Positions 8,095-17,456 of a stretch of 64,000 bases of DNA are shown here, piece by piece. Position numbers and translations under genes: made by a program. The notes under the pieces were generated by a model. It made no database searches. It was not told where the DNA came from and was given only the letters and a program-made list of their open reading frames with translations. The DNA comes from Mangrovivirga cuniculi (GTDB taxonomy: Bacteria > Bacteroidota > Bacteroidia > Cytophagales > Cyclobacteriaceae), in contig NZ_CP028923.1 of assembly GCF_005166025.1 (NCBI RefSeq), positions 3,598,001 to 3,662,000 of the forward strand, read 5' to 3'. The stretch's first letter is position 1; every line of letters starts with the position of its first letter.

Positions 8095-8745
8095 ATGAAA
8101 AGACAAACTTTACTATTAATATGCTTAATGATTTCATTCATCTCATTTTCTCAAGAGAACCGAATTGAATATAACGGAGAAAAGGACGATACGGATATCG
8201 GAGTATTTATGGCAATGGTTGGATTCGACTATCATAAATTTGAAATGAAGTCCGAAAAACCAGCTTACATAAACGTATATGTAGATGAATATCTAAATGA
8301 CAAATTAATAAAACATTTTGACCATATTTCAGCTAACAAGGATGAAACACCCAAAGCATATTTTGATTTAGTATTTACCAAATTAGGTAGTGCAAAGTTT
8401 ACTATGAAAATTTATACTCTTTCAAAAAATGATAGCATCGAAAAAATTCAATTCAGAATTGGGGAATTAGGACTTTTCAAAAACTTACAAGTAAATAAAT
8501 CCAAATTTGACTATAGCTGGAAAAGAGGAGATTTTAATGGCAATATTGGACCGAAAATCGAAATTGGAAAAAAAATCCCATTACTTTTCTATGCAACAGC
8601 AGTTAGTGAAAATGTTGATGGACAAACGGTTAACGCATTTTGCAACGTCCCGAATATATTACTTAATCGAGATGAAATTGAAAATCAAGGTAAAATTGAA
8701 CACTTCTTCGAAATTGGAATTGTATTAGTTGAAAAAATTGAATAA
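8095..8745 (+). CDS. Small secreted protein of unknown function
   Basis: The start at 8095 gives a good signal peptide (MKRQTLLLICLMISFISFSQ, residues 1-20); the frame is open a little further upstream without a signal. The mature part of about 196 residues alternates short beta-like segments and is rich in Lys, Glu and Asp, with no motif I recognise. It lies between two parallel group II intron relics, so recombination between the relics could delete or move it. Codon use and low G+C match the accessory region rather than the GC-rich gene that follows. Confidence 0.6.
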   Translation: MKRQTLLLICLMISFISFSQENRIEYNGEKDDTDIGVFMAMVGFDYHKFEMKSEKPAYINVYVDEYLNDKLIKHFDHISANKDETPKAYFDLVFTKLGSAKFTMKIYTLSKNDSIEKIQFRIGELGLFKNLQVNKSKFDYSWKRGDFNGNIGPKIEIGKKIPLLFYATAVSENVDGQTVNAFCNVPNILLNRDEIENQGKIEHFFEIGIVLVEKIE

Positions 8746-8760
8746 AAATAATGTTGCACA

Positions 8761-9096
8761 ATCGAGACGGCCGTGAGCCATAAGCCCACGGTGCGCCTAC
8801 TGATGATAAATATCAGCATTTTAAATCTCACATTGTAAATCCTGACTAAAACGTCAGGACCACCGTACTTACAGGGGCAAAGCCAATGCTTCGCATTTCT
8901 TCAGTTTCAGAATCACTTCTGACTATTCCCGATGGTCGGGACAGGCATTGCCACTTGATTTACTTCAAGTAGTCAACCCAGCACATCCGGGACTTTATTC
9001 ATAGAGTTATCTTATTATTTCGAATTCGTAAATACTACGTATTTCACCCTTTGGAACACTCATATTCATGAGTTATATTCGCCAGTCAAGGCACAC
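8761..9096 (-). mobile_element. ORF-less group II intron relic, copy B
   Basis: A second, shorter relative of copy A on the minus strand. The 5' end (GTGTGCC, 9096 downwards) and about 225 bp behind it are nearly identical to copy A. The 3' end keeps the domain VI-like hairpin and CTCGAT. The domain V-like part keeps only the 3' strand (TACGGTGGT) and is interrupted by an unrelated insert with a CCTGAC/GTCAGG hairpin. Both copies have the same 20-nt 5' exon (minus-strand GCTATTACTTATATACATT), so they occupy equivalent target sites. Confidence 0.65.
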
Positions 9097-9322
9097 AATG
9101 TATATAAGTAATAGCTGTATAAATGATGAAACGAAAGGTTAGTGAGTAGAAATCCGCCCCAACTCATACATTTAACGTCTGCCTTAACGAACAGGTAAGA
9201 GATAATCAAAAAATCAAAAAACTCCAACCTGGAAGACCTTCAAAAAGCGCACTTCTCAATAGTTAGAAGGCTATTTTGAGTATTATAAGATTATTTTACT
9301 AAACTATTATTATAGCAAAAAA

Positions 9323-11482
9323 ATGCAACAAATCTCTTTTTGGCAAACATGGATAGTGGCAGGCTTACTGATGGCGATGTCCGCAACAGTCACAGCACAG
9401 GAAGGTGAGCTCACTCTTGATGACCTGTTTGCAACTCCAAAACTCACAGGAATAACCCCGTCTCGTCCTGCGTGGTCACCAAACAGTGAGCACTTCGCCT
9501 TTTCCTGGAGTGAACCGGAAGATCCCGGGCGTGGCCTCTGGGTATCCACAAGCGATGGTAAGGACGTGCGCCTCAGTTCCAATACGGCATCCGGGTCAGT
9601 GCGCGAAATGGTCTGGACCGACGCGAACACAATTGTCAGCCTGCGAGATAACAATCTATGGCAGACATCGCTGAGCCAGGGAGACGACTTCAAGATGATG
9701 CCCGTCGAAGCAGGTGCACATAACCTGTCGATTTCACCAGACGGCAACCAAGCGGCGTACATACAGAACGGTGACCTGTGGCTTGCTGATTTCCATTCCA
9801 AACAGAATCGCCAGCTCACCAGGATCGGCATTCCCGGACTCTCGATCTTACAAAAGGGGCGCTACAGCCGACCTGAACGTGAAATTGGTCCGGGTATCTG
9901 GAGTGGACCGACATATAAGTGGTCACCGGACGGCAAGACAATCGCATTTCACGTTGTTGACCGGCGCAAGGTGAGAAAGGTGCCGTTCCCGGATTATCTC
10001 ACTTCCGAAACCAATCCCAACGAAGTGCGCCGGGGTTATCCGGGCGATCCAAATGAGATTCGCAGGATTGGCCTTCTCGATGTAGAAAGCGGTAATATTG
10101 TGTACCTCGATTTGCCCGACCCGGACGCCAACCAGGTCATCGATTTCAACTGGTCGCCGGGCGGTGCTCTGCTGATTGATACCGCATCCGATACGGCGGT
10201 TGAACGTAAAATGTTCGTCGTTGCACCCGGAGAGAGCCAGCTGCGCGAGATTTGGCGAGGGGTTCGGGAGAGCCGTATGTACACATCGTTTGGATCGACC
10301 TGGCATCCCGATGGAAAGAATGTCATTTTCTTAAGCGATATGGCTGATCGATACGGACTTTATACGATCGATGCCTCACCGTCCAGGGATCGGCCGCAGC
10401 TGCTGACAGATCCGTCCTACGATGTGCTGTCCACACCAAGTGTTGCTGGTGGCGCGCTGTTTTATGCAGGCAATGGCGTTAATCCGCACGAACAACATGT
10501 GTATCGCCTGAATTTGTCCGGTGGCGACCCCGAGCAGATGACGAATCTCCCAGGCCGAAACGTTGGCTACCCTTCACCGGATGGCCGCCACCTGGTATTC
10601 ATGCACAGCAACGATACATCACCTCCCGAGCTTTACGTGGTAAGCAGCGAGGGTGGTGACGCTAAGCGAATAACCCACTCACCATTACCCGCATTCACGG
10701 AGCGAACCTGGACGGCTGCGGAATACGTTAGTTTCCCAAGTCTTGTCGATGAATACACACTGCATGCCCGGATTCTGAAACCAGACAATATGCAGCCCGG
10801 TAAGAAGTACCCGGTGCTGTTTGGCCCCGTGTATTCGAATACTGCGAGGAACCGATGGGCAGGTAACTACAGCCTCATACAGCAATTCCTGGTCAAAAAG
10901 GGATATATCATAGTGCAGGTAGATTCACGTGGCAGCAACGGTTATGGTCGGGCATTCCGTGAAGAGTTCCTGCTGGGTTTTGCCGACCAGGACATTGAGG
11001 ATTATGCGAGTGCCGTAGCCTACATGGAATCATTAAGTTATGTTGATCCCGATCGCATCGGTATCTGGGGCAGTAGTTACGGTGGCACACTCTCCGTTTA
11101 TTCGCTTTTGATGAAGCCAGGCTTATTCCAGGTAGGTGTTGCTGCAGCGGCGGCCGTTGACCCAGAGTTCTTTGGTACGGACGACGTTGCGATTGTTCGT
11201 CGCCCACAGACACATCCGGAGATTTTCGAAAGAAAAGCGCTCAACTATGCAGCGAATCTGGAGGACAAACTCCTGTTTATCCACGGCATCCAAGATCAGG
11301 TGGTACCATTCAAGACAACGGTCGAGTTAGCTGAAGAACTGATTAAACAGGGCAAGGACTTTGACTTTGCGTTTGCTCCGGGTGCCACGCATGGATGGAG
11401 CCGTGAGCCGAATTACAATCGCTACCTTTTTGGCAAGATAATCGAATACTTTGACCGACACCTGGCTGTGCCAAATGAATAG
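9323..11482 (+). CDS. S9 family serine peptidase (prolyl oligopeptidase/DPP IV-like), GC-rich
   Basis: A 719-residue secreted peptidase. It has a signal peptide (to about residue 26, ending TVTAQ), an N-terminal beta-propeller of TolB/PD40-like repeats (SPDGN, SPDGKT, HPDGKN, SPDGRH), and a C-terminal alpha/beta-hydrolase domain. The nucleophile is Ser585 in GSSYGG; Asp lies in HGIQDQVVP and His in GATHGW. Family members cleave dipeptides or short peptides, often after Pro or Ala. By eye this gene is about half G+C, with G/C-ending codons, against about a third in the neighbours. It was therefore probably acquired recently from a higher-GC bacterium, and the flanking DNA returns to low G+C at once. 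Confidence 0.9.
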   Translation: MQQISFWQTWIVAGLLMAMSATVTAQEGELTLDDLFATPKLTGITPSRPAWSPNSEHFAFSWSEPEDPGRGLWVSTSDGKDVRLSSNTASGSVREMVWTDANTIVSLRDNNLWQTSLSQGDDFKMMPVEAGAHNLSISPDGNQAAYIQNGDLWLADFHSKQNRQLTRIGIPGLSILQKGRYSRPEREIGPGIWSGPTYKWSPDGKTIAFHVVDRRKVRKVPFPDYLTSETNPNEVRRGYPGDPNEIRRIGLLDVESGNIVYLDLPDPDANQVIDFNWSPGGALLIDTASDTAVERKMFVVAPGESQLREIWRGVRESRMYTSFGSTWHPDGKNVIFLSDMADRYGLYTIDASPSRDRPQLLTDPSYDVLSTPSVAGGALFYAGNGVNPHEQHVYRLNLSGGDPEQMTNLPGRNVGYPSPDGRHLVFMHSNDTSPPELYVVSSEGGDAKRITHSPLPAFTERTWTAAEYVSFPSLVDEYTLHARILKPDNMQPGKKYPVLFGPVYSNTARNRWAGNYSLIQQFLVKKGYIIVQVDSRGSNGYGRAFREEFLLGFADQDIEDYASAVAYMESLSYVDPDRIGIWGSSYGGTLSVYSLLMKPGLFQVGVAAAAAVDPEFFGTDDVAIVRRPQTHPEIFERKALNYAANLEDKLLFIHGIQDQVVPFKTTVELAEELIKQGKDFDFAFAPGATHGWSREPNYNRYLFGKIIEYFDRHLAVPNE

Positions 11483-11772
11483 GTATATGCAGGTGTCTTG
11501 TTGCAGGCGTAGAAGAACGCCTGGATGATATTAAAACGCCACAATATAAATGATATACCACATGCTTTACCTGAGTTTTCTGAAAGTGAAACACAGCAAG
11601 GAAATAGCACCTATATTTAAGAGTTCAGAGTCACGTGCTATACCCCCTTGGCTCGCGTTGCTTTTTCAGAAATACGCGTACTCAAAAATAAGCATTTGAT
11701 CCTTACCCTCACCAGCCCAAATATGTATTCATCCTTTATTGTCTCAATTATGATAGATAGAATTAAAAAAAT

Positions 11773-11806
11773 GAAAGGACGATTAAAGTCCTTTCAATCT
11801 TTTTTG
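11773..11806 (+). terminator. Rho-independent terminator
   Basis: A perfect 8-bp stem (GAAAGGAC/GTCCTTTC at 11773-11780 and 11788-11795) is followed by AATCTTTTTTG. It lies about 290 bp after the S9 peptidase and upstream of R2. The rest of 11483-11860 shows only a short CAGGCGT/ACGCCTG hairpin near 11505 and no convincing gene. Confidence 0.6.
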
Positions 11807-11869
11807 ATACTGTTAATCCTGGTTCACTGTCAGACACTAGTTTTTCTATTTCTCACTTCATTAAACACC

Positions 11870-12080
11870 TATTCGTAAACTGTAACAAACGGATAAAATT
11901 TATCAAACTACAGTCATTTACGTACGTTTACTAACAGGTATAAATAATAGGAAATATTTGATTTTGAGCTGTTATCTGCTATTTTTATCATTTACAGAAA
12001 CTTATTAAACATCAGAACAAGGTTGTTTACAGGAAAAATAAAACGTTCTGAGTAGTGATCAGCCATTTGTAAGCAGTAAT
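11870..12080 (+). repeat. Dispersed element R2 (motif array, promoter, leader)
   Basis: The motif array (TACGTACGTTTACTAACAG, GGTATAAATAA) precedes TTTG at 11957-11960, a 19-nt spacer and TATTTTTA at 11980-11987. The spacer stem is degenerate here (GAGCTGTTATCTGC). The distal part keeps CAGAACAAGGTTGTTTACAG and CAGCCATTTGTAAG, matching R1 and R5 in order. It lies directly upstream of the S41 peptidase at 12096 and is its probable promoter. Confidence 0.6.
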
Positions 12081-12095
12081 TCATAAGTTATAGAA

Positions 12096-13451
12096 ATGAA
12101 AAAAGTAATAATATCGATATTCTTCTTGCTCGGACAGATATCGGTTTCAGGGCAGAATATGGGTAAAGAACATGTTTTGGAAGACCTGAAAAATCTTCGG
12201 AATAATATTCAACAGTATAATCCGTCGTTAGAAAAATATAACCCGGATTTTGAAAATCTTTCGATGGAAATTATACAGTCGGTACAAAAAGATTCCATTT
12301 CAATCTTTGACTATTTCTCTTTGGTCAGTGAATTATGCGCTCTAAGCAATGAAGGTCATTTTACACTTGGAAATTGGCAGGACTCTATTCATAAATGTAT
12401 TCCTGAAAGTAAATGTCCTTATTTTCCTGTATCTGTGAAATTAATTTCAAATCAGCTTTATGTCTGGAATGATTATTCCAATGAACAATTATTAAAAAGT
12501 GGTGATAAAATTATTTCTATTAATGGTCAGACCTCAGATGAAATAATAAAAAAATTACAAAAAGTAATTCCTTCAGATGGTGACATTCTAACCTATTCAA
12601 ACAAGAATATTGAAATCGGATTTGCCTGGTTATACTTTTTTTATATTGAACAAACGGACATGTTTAAGTTAGAATATCTTCGACCAAACCAAGGGGTTAA
12701 ATCTGTTACTATTCAAGCACTTTTGAAATCTGAACAAATCTCAAATTTCAAAAAACACTTTAAAAACGATGATATAAATCAAGGAAATGAACTCAATGCA
12801 TTTTATGATTTACAACTTAAAGAAGGATATGCATTTATTAAACTACCCTCTTTCGACTACAAAAAAGTCAATCAATACAAAGTTAAGTCAAAGAAACTTT
12901 ATAAAAGCATTTTCAGAGAACTGGCAGATAAAAAGATTACCAACCTGGTTATTGATCTGAGAGATAATACAGGCGGACGTAATGAATTTGCAGACGACAT
13001 GGTTCCATATATTCTTAAACCTGAAAATGCAGATTCGTATTTAAAAAAAACAATTTCATGGGAAGGGAAAGAAAAAACTTATAAAATGCCCAGCGTATCA
13101 AAATATGCATTTGAGGGTACAATTTATGTTCTGGTTAATGGAAAAACATATTCAGCAGGTAGCTCGCTTGCTCGATTCCTTAAAGAATATGCAAATGCTA
13201 TAATTATCGGTGAAGAGACCGGTACGCGTTATGAAGGCTTTTCAGCAGGTTCCATTCAATCTGTTGTACTTCCAAATTCAAAACTAAGAATTGGAATTCC
13301 CCGCTATCACATTTTTTATCCTGAATCTGAAAAACAAAATACCCGAAACAGGGGCATTATACCGGATTATCAAATCAATTATTCGTTTGAAGACATAGAA
13401 AACGAAACAGACCTTCATTTTGAAAAAGCTTTAAATTTAATAAAAAGATAA
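12096..13451 (+). CDS. Secreted S41 family (C-terminal processing) peptidase
   Basis: A 451-residue protein with a signal peptide (MKKVIISIFFLLGQISVSGQ). A PDZ-like segment around residues 120-160 contains SGDKIISINGQTSDEI. The S41 catalytic region follows: VIDLRDNTGGRNEFADDM, the nucleophile Ser in NGKTYSAGSSLARFL, and GEETGTRYEGFSAGS. S41 peptidases cleave near C-termini through a Ser/Lys dyad; substrates of the many secreted Bacteroidota members are mostly unknown. It is a single-gene unit behind R2. The second S41 gene at 35310 has a different layout, so this is not a recent local duplication. Confidence 0.85.
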   Translation: MKKVIISIFFLLGQISVSGQNMGKEHVLEDLKNLRNNIQQYNPSLEKYNPDFENLSMEIIQSVQKDSISIFDYFSLVSELCALSNEGHFTLGNWQDSIHKCIPESKCPYFPVSVKLISNQLYVWNDYSNEQLLKSGDKIISINGQTSDEIIKKLQKVIPSDGDILTYSNKNIEIGFAWLYFFYIEQTDMFKLEYLRPNQGVKSVTIQALLKSEQISNFKKHFKNDDINQGNELNAFYDLQLKEGYAFIKLPSFDYKKVNQYKVKSKKLYKSIFRELADKKITNLVIDLRDNTGGRNEFADDMVPYILKPENADSYLKKTISWEGKEKTYKMPSVSKYAFEGTIYVLVNGKTYSAGSSLARFLKEYANAIIIGEETGTRYEGFSAGSIQSVVLPNSKLRIGIPRYHIFYPESEKQNTRNRGIIPDYQINYSFEDIENETDLHFEKALNLIKR

Positions 13452-13559
13452 CAACAGCAATAAAAGGACATTTTAATATCTCTTGAAGGACAAACCATCC
13501 CTACAGCTACATTGAATTTTTACTTTAATATTCTTAAAGAAAACTCATTATCAACTAGT

Positions 13560-13680
13560 TATTAGTATCCGTTTACCTATGGGTATAAATAAGAGAAAAC
13601 ATTTTAATTTGAACCGGGAACATCTATTTTTAAATTTTGGACAACCAATTCAAAAAATATAATAGAAATTAGATCGACAG
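13560..13680 (+). repeat. Dispersed element R3 (promoter part)
   Basis: Diverged copy: CCGTTTACCTATGGGTATAAATAA, then TTTT at 13602-13605 in place of TTTG, a 19-nt spacer and TATTTTTA at 13625-13632. The distal hairpin is reduced to GATCGACAGAATCAC. It is placed immediately upstream of the thioredoxin-like gene. The -33 box change may weaken it. Confidence 0.5.
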
Positions 13681-13727
13681 AATCACTATAAATCATTCAT
13701 AATCTACAACCAAAACCAAATTGCCTC

Positions 13728-14606
13728 ATGAAAAAAACTGCAATAACACTATTTTTAGGGATTATAGCTTCATCAATCATTATGGGCTTAATGTTCTATT
13801 TTTTTCTTTTTCTTAATCCACTAAATATACATGAAGTCAATTCATTAAAATGGATTCCTGTTCTAATTGCGGTAACAGGAATATTTATAAGTGGAAAAAT
13901 AAATAAAGAAACTCCGGTAAAATATCTTCCTTTTTTATTAATCCCATTCATCATTTTTAAACTATTTAATTTTGCATATTTTCCATTTATTTTAATCCTG
14001 ATAGCTGTAGGAGCTATTACTTTATTTCTTACCAGGAATCACAAAAAACCTGGATACAAAACTATTGGTTGGGTTGGAGTGACAGGTGTTTTTGTATTCT
14101 TTCTCATTTCCCAGCCTCTCATATTAGAAAAAGAAGATTTTGGTTACGATAAAAATGGAGAAATAATTAATGCAAGTATAATATGGTCAATTAGTGAAGA
14201 ACGCGTTGATTTGCCTGATCACGTATTATTTGATAAAAATGATGATGCGTTTAATATAGGTAAGATCGTCGGACAAAAATATTTAATTACTTTCTGGGCA
14301 ACCTGGTGTGCCCCCTGCTTAAAAGAAAAGCCTGAATTAGATAAATTAAAAAAAGAATTTGCCAATAAAAGCAGTCTCAAATTTATTGACGTATCATTTG
14401 ATAACGACAGGAATAAATGGGAGAATTTTTTAAACAATAAGCAGCCGTTGGGGAAACAACTAATTTCAGAAAATCAACAAAGCACAAGCAGAGAATTCAA
14501 TTTCAATGGAATCCCAATGCATATTTTAGTTAGTGAGGATGGCACTTATAAAAAATATCGCTCATTAGAAGCTGTAAAAAACGTAATTAAAAGAGATAGT
14601 AAATAG
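13728..14606 (+). CDS. Membrane-anchored thioredoxin-like (TlpA-type) protein
   Basis: A 292-residue protein. Residues 1-135 hold four or so hydrophobic segments (first at about 5-30, last ending VFVFFLISQPLIL). A thioredoxin fold follows from about residue 165, with the active site TFWATWCAPCLKEKP (CxxC) and a cis-Pro region in FNGIPMHILV. TlpA/ResA-like proteins reduce disulphides or mature cytochromes in the periplasm; the substrate here is not indicated. The polytopic N-terminus is unusual compared with the single anchor of most TlpA proteins. It has its own R3 promoter and a terminator, so it is probably monocistronic. Confidence 0.8.
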   Translation: MKKTAITLFLGIIASSIIMGLMFYFFLFLNPLNIHEVNSLKWIPVLIAVTGIFISGKINKETPVKYLPFLLIPFIIFKLFNFAYFPFILILIAVGAITLFLTRNHKKPGYKTIGWVGVTGVFVFFLISQPLILEKEDFGYDKNGEIINASIIWSISEERVDLPDHVLFDKNDDAFNIGKIVGQKYLITFWATWCAPCLKEKPELDKLKKEFANKSSLKFIDVSFDNDRNKWENFLNNKQPLGKQLISENQQSTSREFNFNGIPMHILVSEDGTYKKYRSLEAVKNVIKRDSK

Positions 14607-14638
14607 CAATAGCTACCATGAAAAATCCTTTCGCCTCT

Positions 14639-14665
14639 AGCAAAAGTTTTTACTTGTGCTTTTTG
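14639..14665 (+). terminator. Probable Rho-independent terminator
   Basis: AGCAAAAG pairs with CTTGTGCT (one mismatch) across a TTTTTA loop, followed by TTTTG. It lies 33 bp after the thioredoxin gene. Confidence 0.5.
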
Positions 14666-14764
14666 TTTAAACTAAGATTTATAAGATTAAAATAGGATAG
14701 GATGATTTAAATCTCTCTAATCTTTTCAAATCCTGGTCAATCGTGGTTCTCCACAAGCTAAGCA

Positions 14765-14855
14765 AAAGGAACTATTTTAATTTAGGCAGGAAACAGCTAT
14801 TATTACCATCTACAGGAATTTACTAACAACCAATACAATCACCAGTATAAAATCA
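14765..14855 (+). repeat. Dispersed element R4 (degenerate)
   Basis: Only the promoter core is kept: TTTT at 14775-14778, 19 nt (including GGCAGGAAACAGC), TATTATTA at 14798-14805, then CAGGAATTTACTAACAACC as in R1 and R6. The motif array and the distal hairpin are gone. It lies 300 bp upstream of the YCII gene. The remaining 14860-15156 shows no supported gene. Confidence 0.4.
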
Positions 14856-15156
14856 AACTCACCCTTTTTTCTGAATTAAATAATTGCAGATCCCAAACGC
14901 GCAAAACCTGTGATATAAACCTCAATTAACTTATTTTCAATCTGTTCAAGCATATTGAATAAGAAATTATATGAAAAGAATCGTGGTTTTCTTTCAAAAG
15001 AAAACCGGTAAATTTAAAGGAAGCGTTATAATAAAACTGAACCGGATAGCAATATCAATTCTGCTAAAACCAGTGAAACTTGAAAAGTTTATTAATAAAA
15101 TGTCCAATTTAAGTCCTTGAAAATGTCTTTAAGGTGAAACTTATAATTCTAAGACA

Positions 15157-15513
15157 ATGAAAAAATTTCTATTATTACTCCACGAAGACATTGAAAAGTT
15201 AAATAGTTTATCTCCAAAAGAAATGGAGGAACTGGTCAAAGCACATATGGCATGGGCTAATAAACTTTCAGAAGCTAATCATCTAATTTCAGGTGACGGA
15301 TTGAAAGATTCAGGAGTCCTCATCCAGGGAAAAGACAGCGTTGTAAAAGATGGACTATACATGGAATCGAAAGAATTGATTGGTGGATATTACCTATTAC
15401 AGGCTGAAAATCTGGATACCGTTGTTCAAATCGCCAAAGAATGCCCTTGCCATCTATGGGGAGGAACAACGGAAATCAGACCAATTATGGAAATGGATGA
15501 CTATGAGCAATAA
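15157..15513 (+). CDS. YCII/DGPF-domain protein
   Basis: A 118-residue protein of the YCII-related (DGPF) family, a dimeric alpha-beta barrel fold. Typical parts are the N-terminal MKKFLLLLHED strand, the helix with MAWANKLSEANHLISGDGL, the Gly/Asp-rich stretch VVKDGLYMESKELIGGYY, and ECPCHLWGGTTEIRPIM. DGPF proteins are commonly encoded with ECF sigma factors of the ECF42 group, and the next gene is one. The genes overlap by 11-17 bp, implying translational coupling. Its biochemical role is unknown; some YCII proteins have hydrolase or dehalogenase-like activity. Confidence 0.85.
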   Translation: MKKFLLLLHEDIEKLNSLSPKEMEELVKAHMAWANKLSEANHLISGDGLKDSGVLIQGKDSVVKDGLYMESKELIGGYYLLQAENLDTVVQIAKECPCHLWGGTTEIRPIMEMDDYEQ

Positions 15514-16708
15514 TACTCACAAGGAGATCGAATCCAATTTCCGGGCAATATATGGAAAACTGTTTTCTGTTCTTATTAACCGGTTTGGTGTGAAATATTT
15601 CAACGAAATCGAAGATGCGCTTCAAAATGCTTTCTTAAAGTCGTTAAAAACATGGCATGCCAAAACCCCTGATAAAATCGATAACTGGCTATTCATTGTT
15701 GCCCGTAATGATGTCATTAACCAAATCAAACGAAAAAACGGATCACCTTATCAGTCCTTTGGAAACAATATAGATGAAAATTGGGAAGATACAGACTTAA
15801 GACTCCAGACTATATTATTTATTTCGTCATCAAAAATTATCTCTACCCAGGCTAAAGTAGTATTCATCCTTAAAAATATATTTGGACTCAATGTCCGTGA
15901 GATCAGCGAAACTACTTTCTTAAGCCAGGAGGCCATTTATAAAAGTATAAAACGGGCTAAAAGCACTTTAAAAAATGAATTTGCTGGTACAACTATCGAC
16001 ATCATTACCGACGAAGCCGACTTATCCACGATTAGTACAGTGGAAGATATACTTTATGGAGTCTTTAACATTGGCTACGATTCGTTTAATAAAAAAACAC
16101 ATTCGATTGTCGATGAAGACCTATGCCTGGAAGCCCTGGCACTTGGTAAATTATTGTATGAAAAACACAGCCAGGTCTCGACTAAAAATTTACTCTCCTT
16201 GTTTTGCTTTCACATTGCCCGAATACCATCGAAAGTAATCAATGGAAAATTCATCCCGTTTTTTAAACAAGACAAAACCAAATGGAATAATGAGATGATA
16301 TATATGGGGTTCCGTTATTTACAAAAGCCTGAGGAACTGAACCGATATTATATTGAGGCGCTAATAACCAGTAAATATATGACAGCTGAATCCTATGATA
16401 CTGATCATTGGAATGACATAGTTAGCCTTTACGAGCTGCTAACCAGGCACCACCCCTCACCCATCGTCAAATTAAATCTTTGCTATGGGTTATATAAAGC
16501 AAAACAAAAGGAACACGTCCTTGATTTATTGGCTGAAATTGAAAGTGATCTTCCTTCCGGCCACATCTATTTTTCATTAATCAAAGCAGAATTACTACGA
16601 GAAAAAACACCACTGGAGGCTGATAAAATCGTCAAAACCGTTTTGGACAAAATAGATCAATCCGTCAGGAGAGAATTTATTTTAGCAAACAAACTAATTG
16701 CATTATAA
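15503..16708 (+). CDS. ECF-type RNA polymerase sigma factor with C-terminal extension (ECF42-like)
   Basis: The start is at 15503 (or 15497, two codons earlier); both overlap the end of the YCII gene. The roughly 401-residue protein has sigma region 2 (EIEDALQNAFLKSLKTW, DNWLFIVARNDVINQIKRK), region 4 (VREISETTFLSQEAIYKSIKRAK), and then a long helical, TPR-like C-terminal domain (from about residue 190) beginning TVEDILYGVFNIGY. That layout and the DGPF partner match the ECF42 group. In that group the C-terminal domain replaces an anti-sigma factor as regulator, so no anti-sigma gene is expected, and none is seen. It probably controls its own YCII gene; targets are not identifiable here. Confidence 0.85.
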   Translation: MSNNTHKEIESNFRAIYGKLFSVLINRFGVKYFNEIEDALQNAFLKSLKTWHAKTPDKIDNWLFIVARNDVINQIKRKNGSPYQSFGNNIDENWEDTDLRLQTILFISSSKIISTQAKVVFILKNIFGLNVREISETTFLSQEAIYKSIKRAKSTLKNEFAGTTIDIITDEADLSTISTVEDILYGVFNIGYDSFNKKTHSIVDEDLCLEALALGKLLYEKHSQVSTKNLLSLFCFHIARIPSKVINGKFIPFFKQDKTKWNNEMIYMGFRYLQKPEELNRYYIEALITSKYMTAESYDTDHWNDIVSLYELLTRHHPSPIVKLNLCYGLYKAKQKEHVLDLLAEIESDLPSGHIYFSLIKAELLREKTPLEADKIVKTVLDKIDQSVRREFILANKLIAL

Positions 16709-16866
16709 GAAACTAAACAGCACCTGTTTGTTTTTAAATTAAAACCGACTATTTTCGGATTATTCAACACCATTTCACTCTGCCTCTGGCCAGTCCATTA
16801 GGGAGAATAATGAGCTGAGCTTATTCCAATAATAAGCTTAATCAACAAACCAAAACCAACTGAAAA

Positions 16867-17118
16867 ATGAAGACAAAAAAATTAGAAGAACTATCAGATG
16901 AAGAATTATTAAAAGAAGCAAAAAAGATGAAATCTTCGGCTATGATCAATTCATTATTTATCGGTTTTCTCATGGGCATCGTTGTTTACAGTATATGGAA
17001 AAACACCTATGGCTTCCTGATGATTATACCTTTATTTTTAGTGTATAAATTAGTTAAAAAACCAAAGCACGATAAGAAAGAATTAGAATACCTGCTAATG
17101 AAGCGAAAACTGAAATAG
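16867..17118 (+). CDS. Small membrane protein of unknown function
   Basis: An 83-residue protein. It has a charged N-terminal helix (LEELSDEELLKEAKKMKS), two close hydrophobic segments (about residues 27-46 and 50-63) and a basic C-terminus. Similar short proteins are common in Bacteroidota without assigned function. It is preceded by an AAAACCAACTGAAAAATG context typical of A-rich leaders in this phylum. No partner is evident. Confidence 0.65.
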   Translation: MKTKKLEELSDEELLKEAKKMKSSAMINSLFIGFLMGIVVYSIWKNTYGFLMIIPLFLVYKLVKKPKHDKKELEYLLMKRKLK

Positions 17119-17456
17119 AATATTGAATAAGATGAAATATAATTTTAATTCTAAACCTGTGCAGGCACCACCGTTATCTGGAGTTAAGCTATCAACTACA
17201 GACAGCATAGTCAAAACGCAGCCATGAATTGCATGAGTTAATCAAACTAATCGATATCAGAATATTGAAAGCACCTCAAAACCCTCACTGTGTAAAACCT
17301 GAATTAATGCTTTCAATGCTTCCTAAGACAAGTATTTTTTAAAAACTCAATATCATTTTTCCTTATTCTACCACACTAATTATATTAATTATTTAGATTG
17401 GAATTTTAATTAATCAATACACCATTATCAGAATACTTTTAACCAAAACTTAAATT
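17119..17456. other. Gene-free interval
   Basis: 338 bp with no ORF, repeat copy or strong hairpin that I can support. The last 80 bp are very A+T-rich and probably hold the promoter of the following broken gene. Confidence 0.4.

Noticed and set aside
11648-11878. A 76-codon open frame between the S9 and S41 peptidases
   Set aside because: It runs through a terminator hairpin and into repeat R2; composition is not protein-like.
14971-15120. A 49-codon ORF (MKRIVVFFQKK start) upstream of the YCII gene
   Set aside because: Basic and plausible in length, but there is no ribosome-binding signal, recognised family or context; not enough to call a gene.
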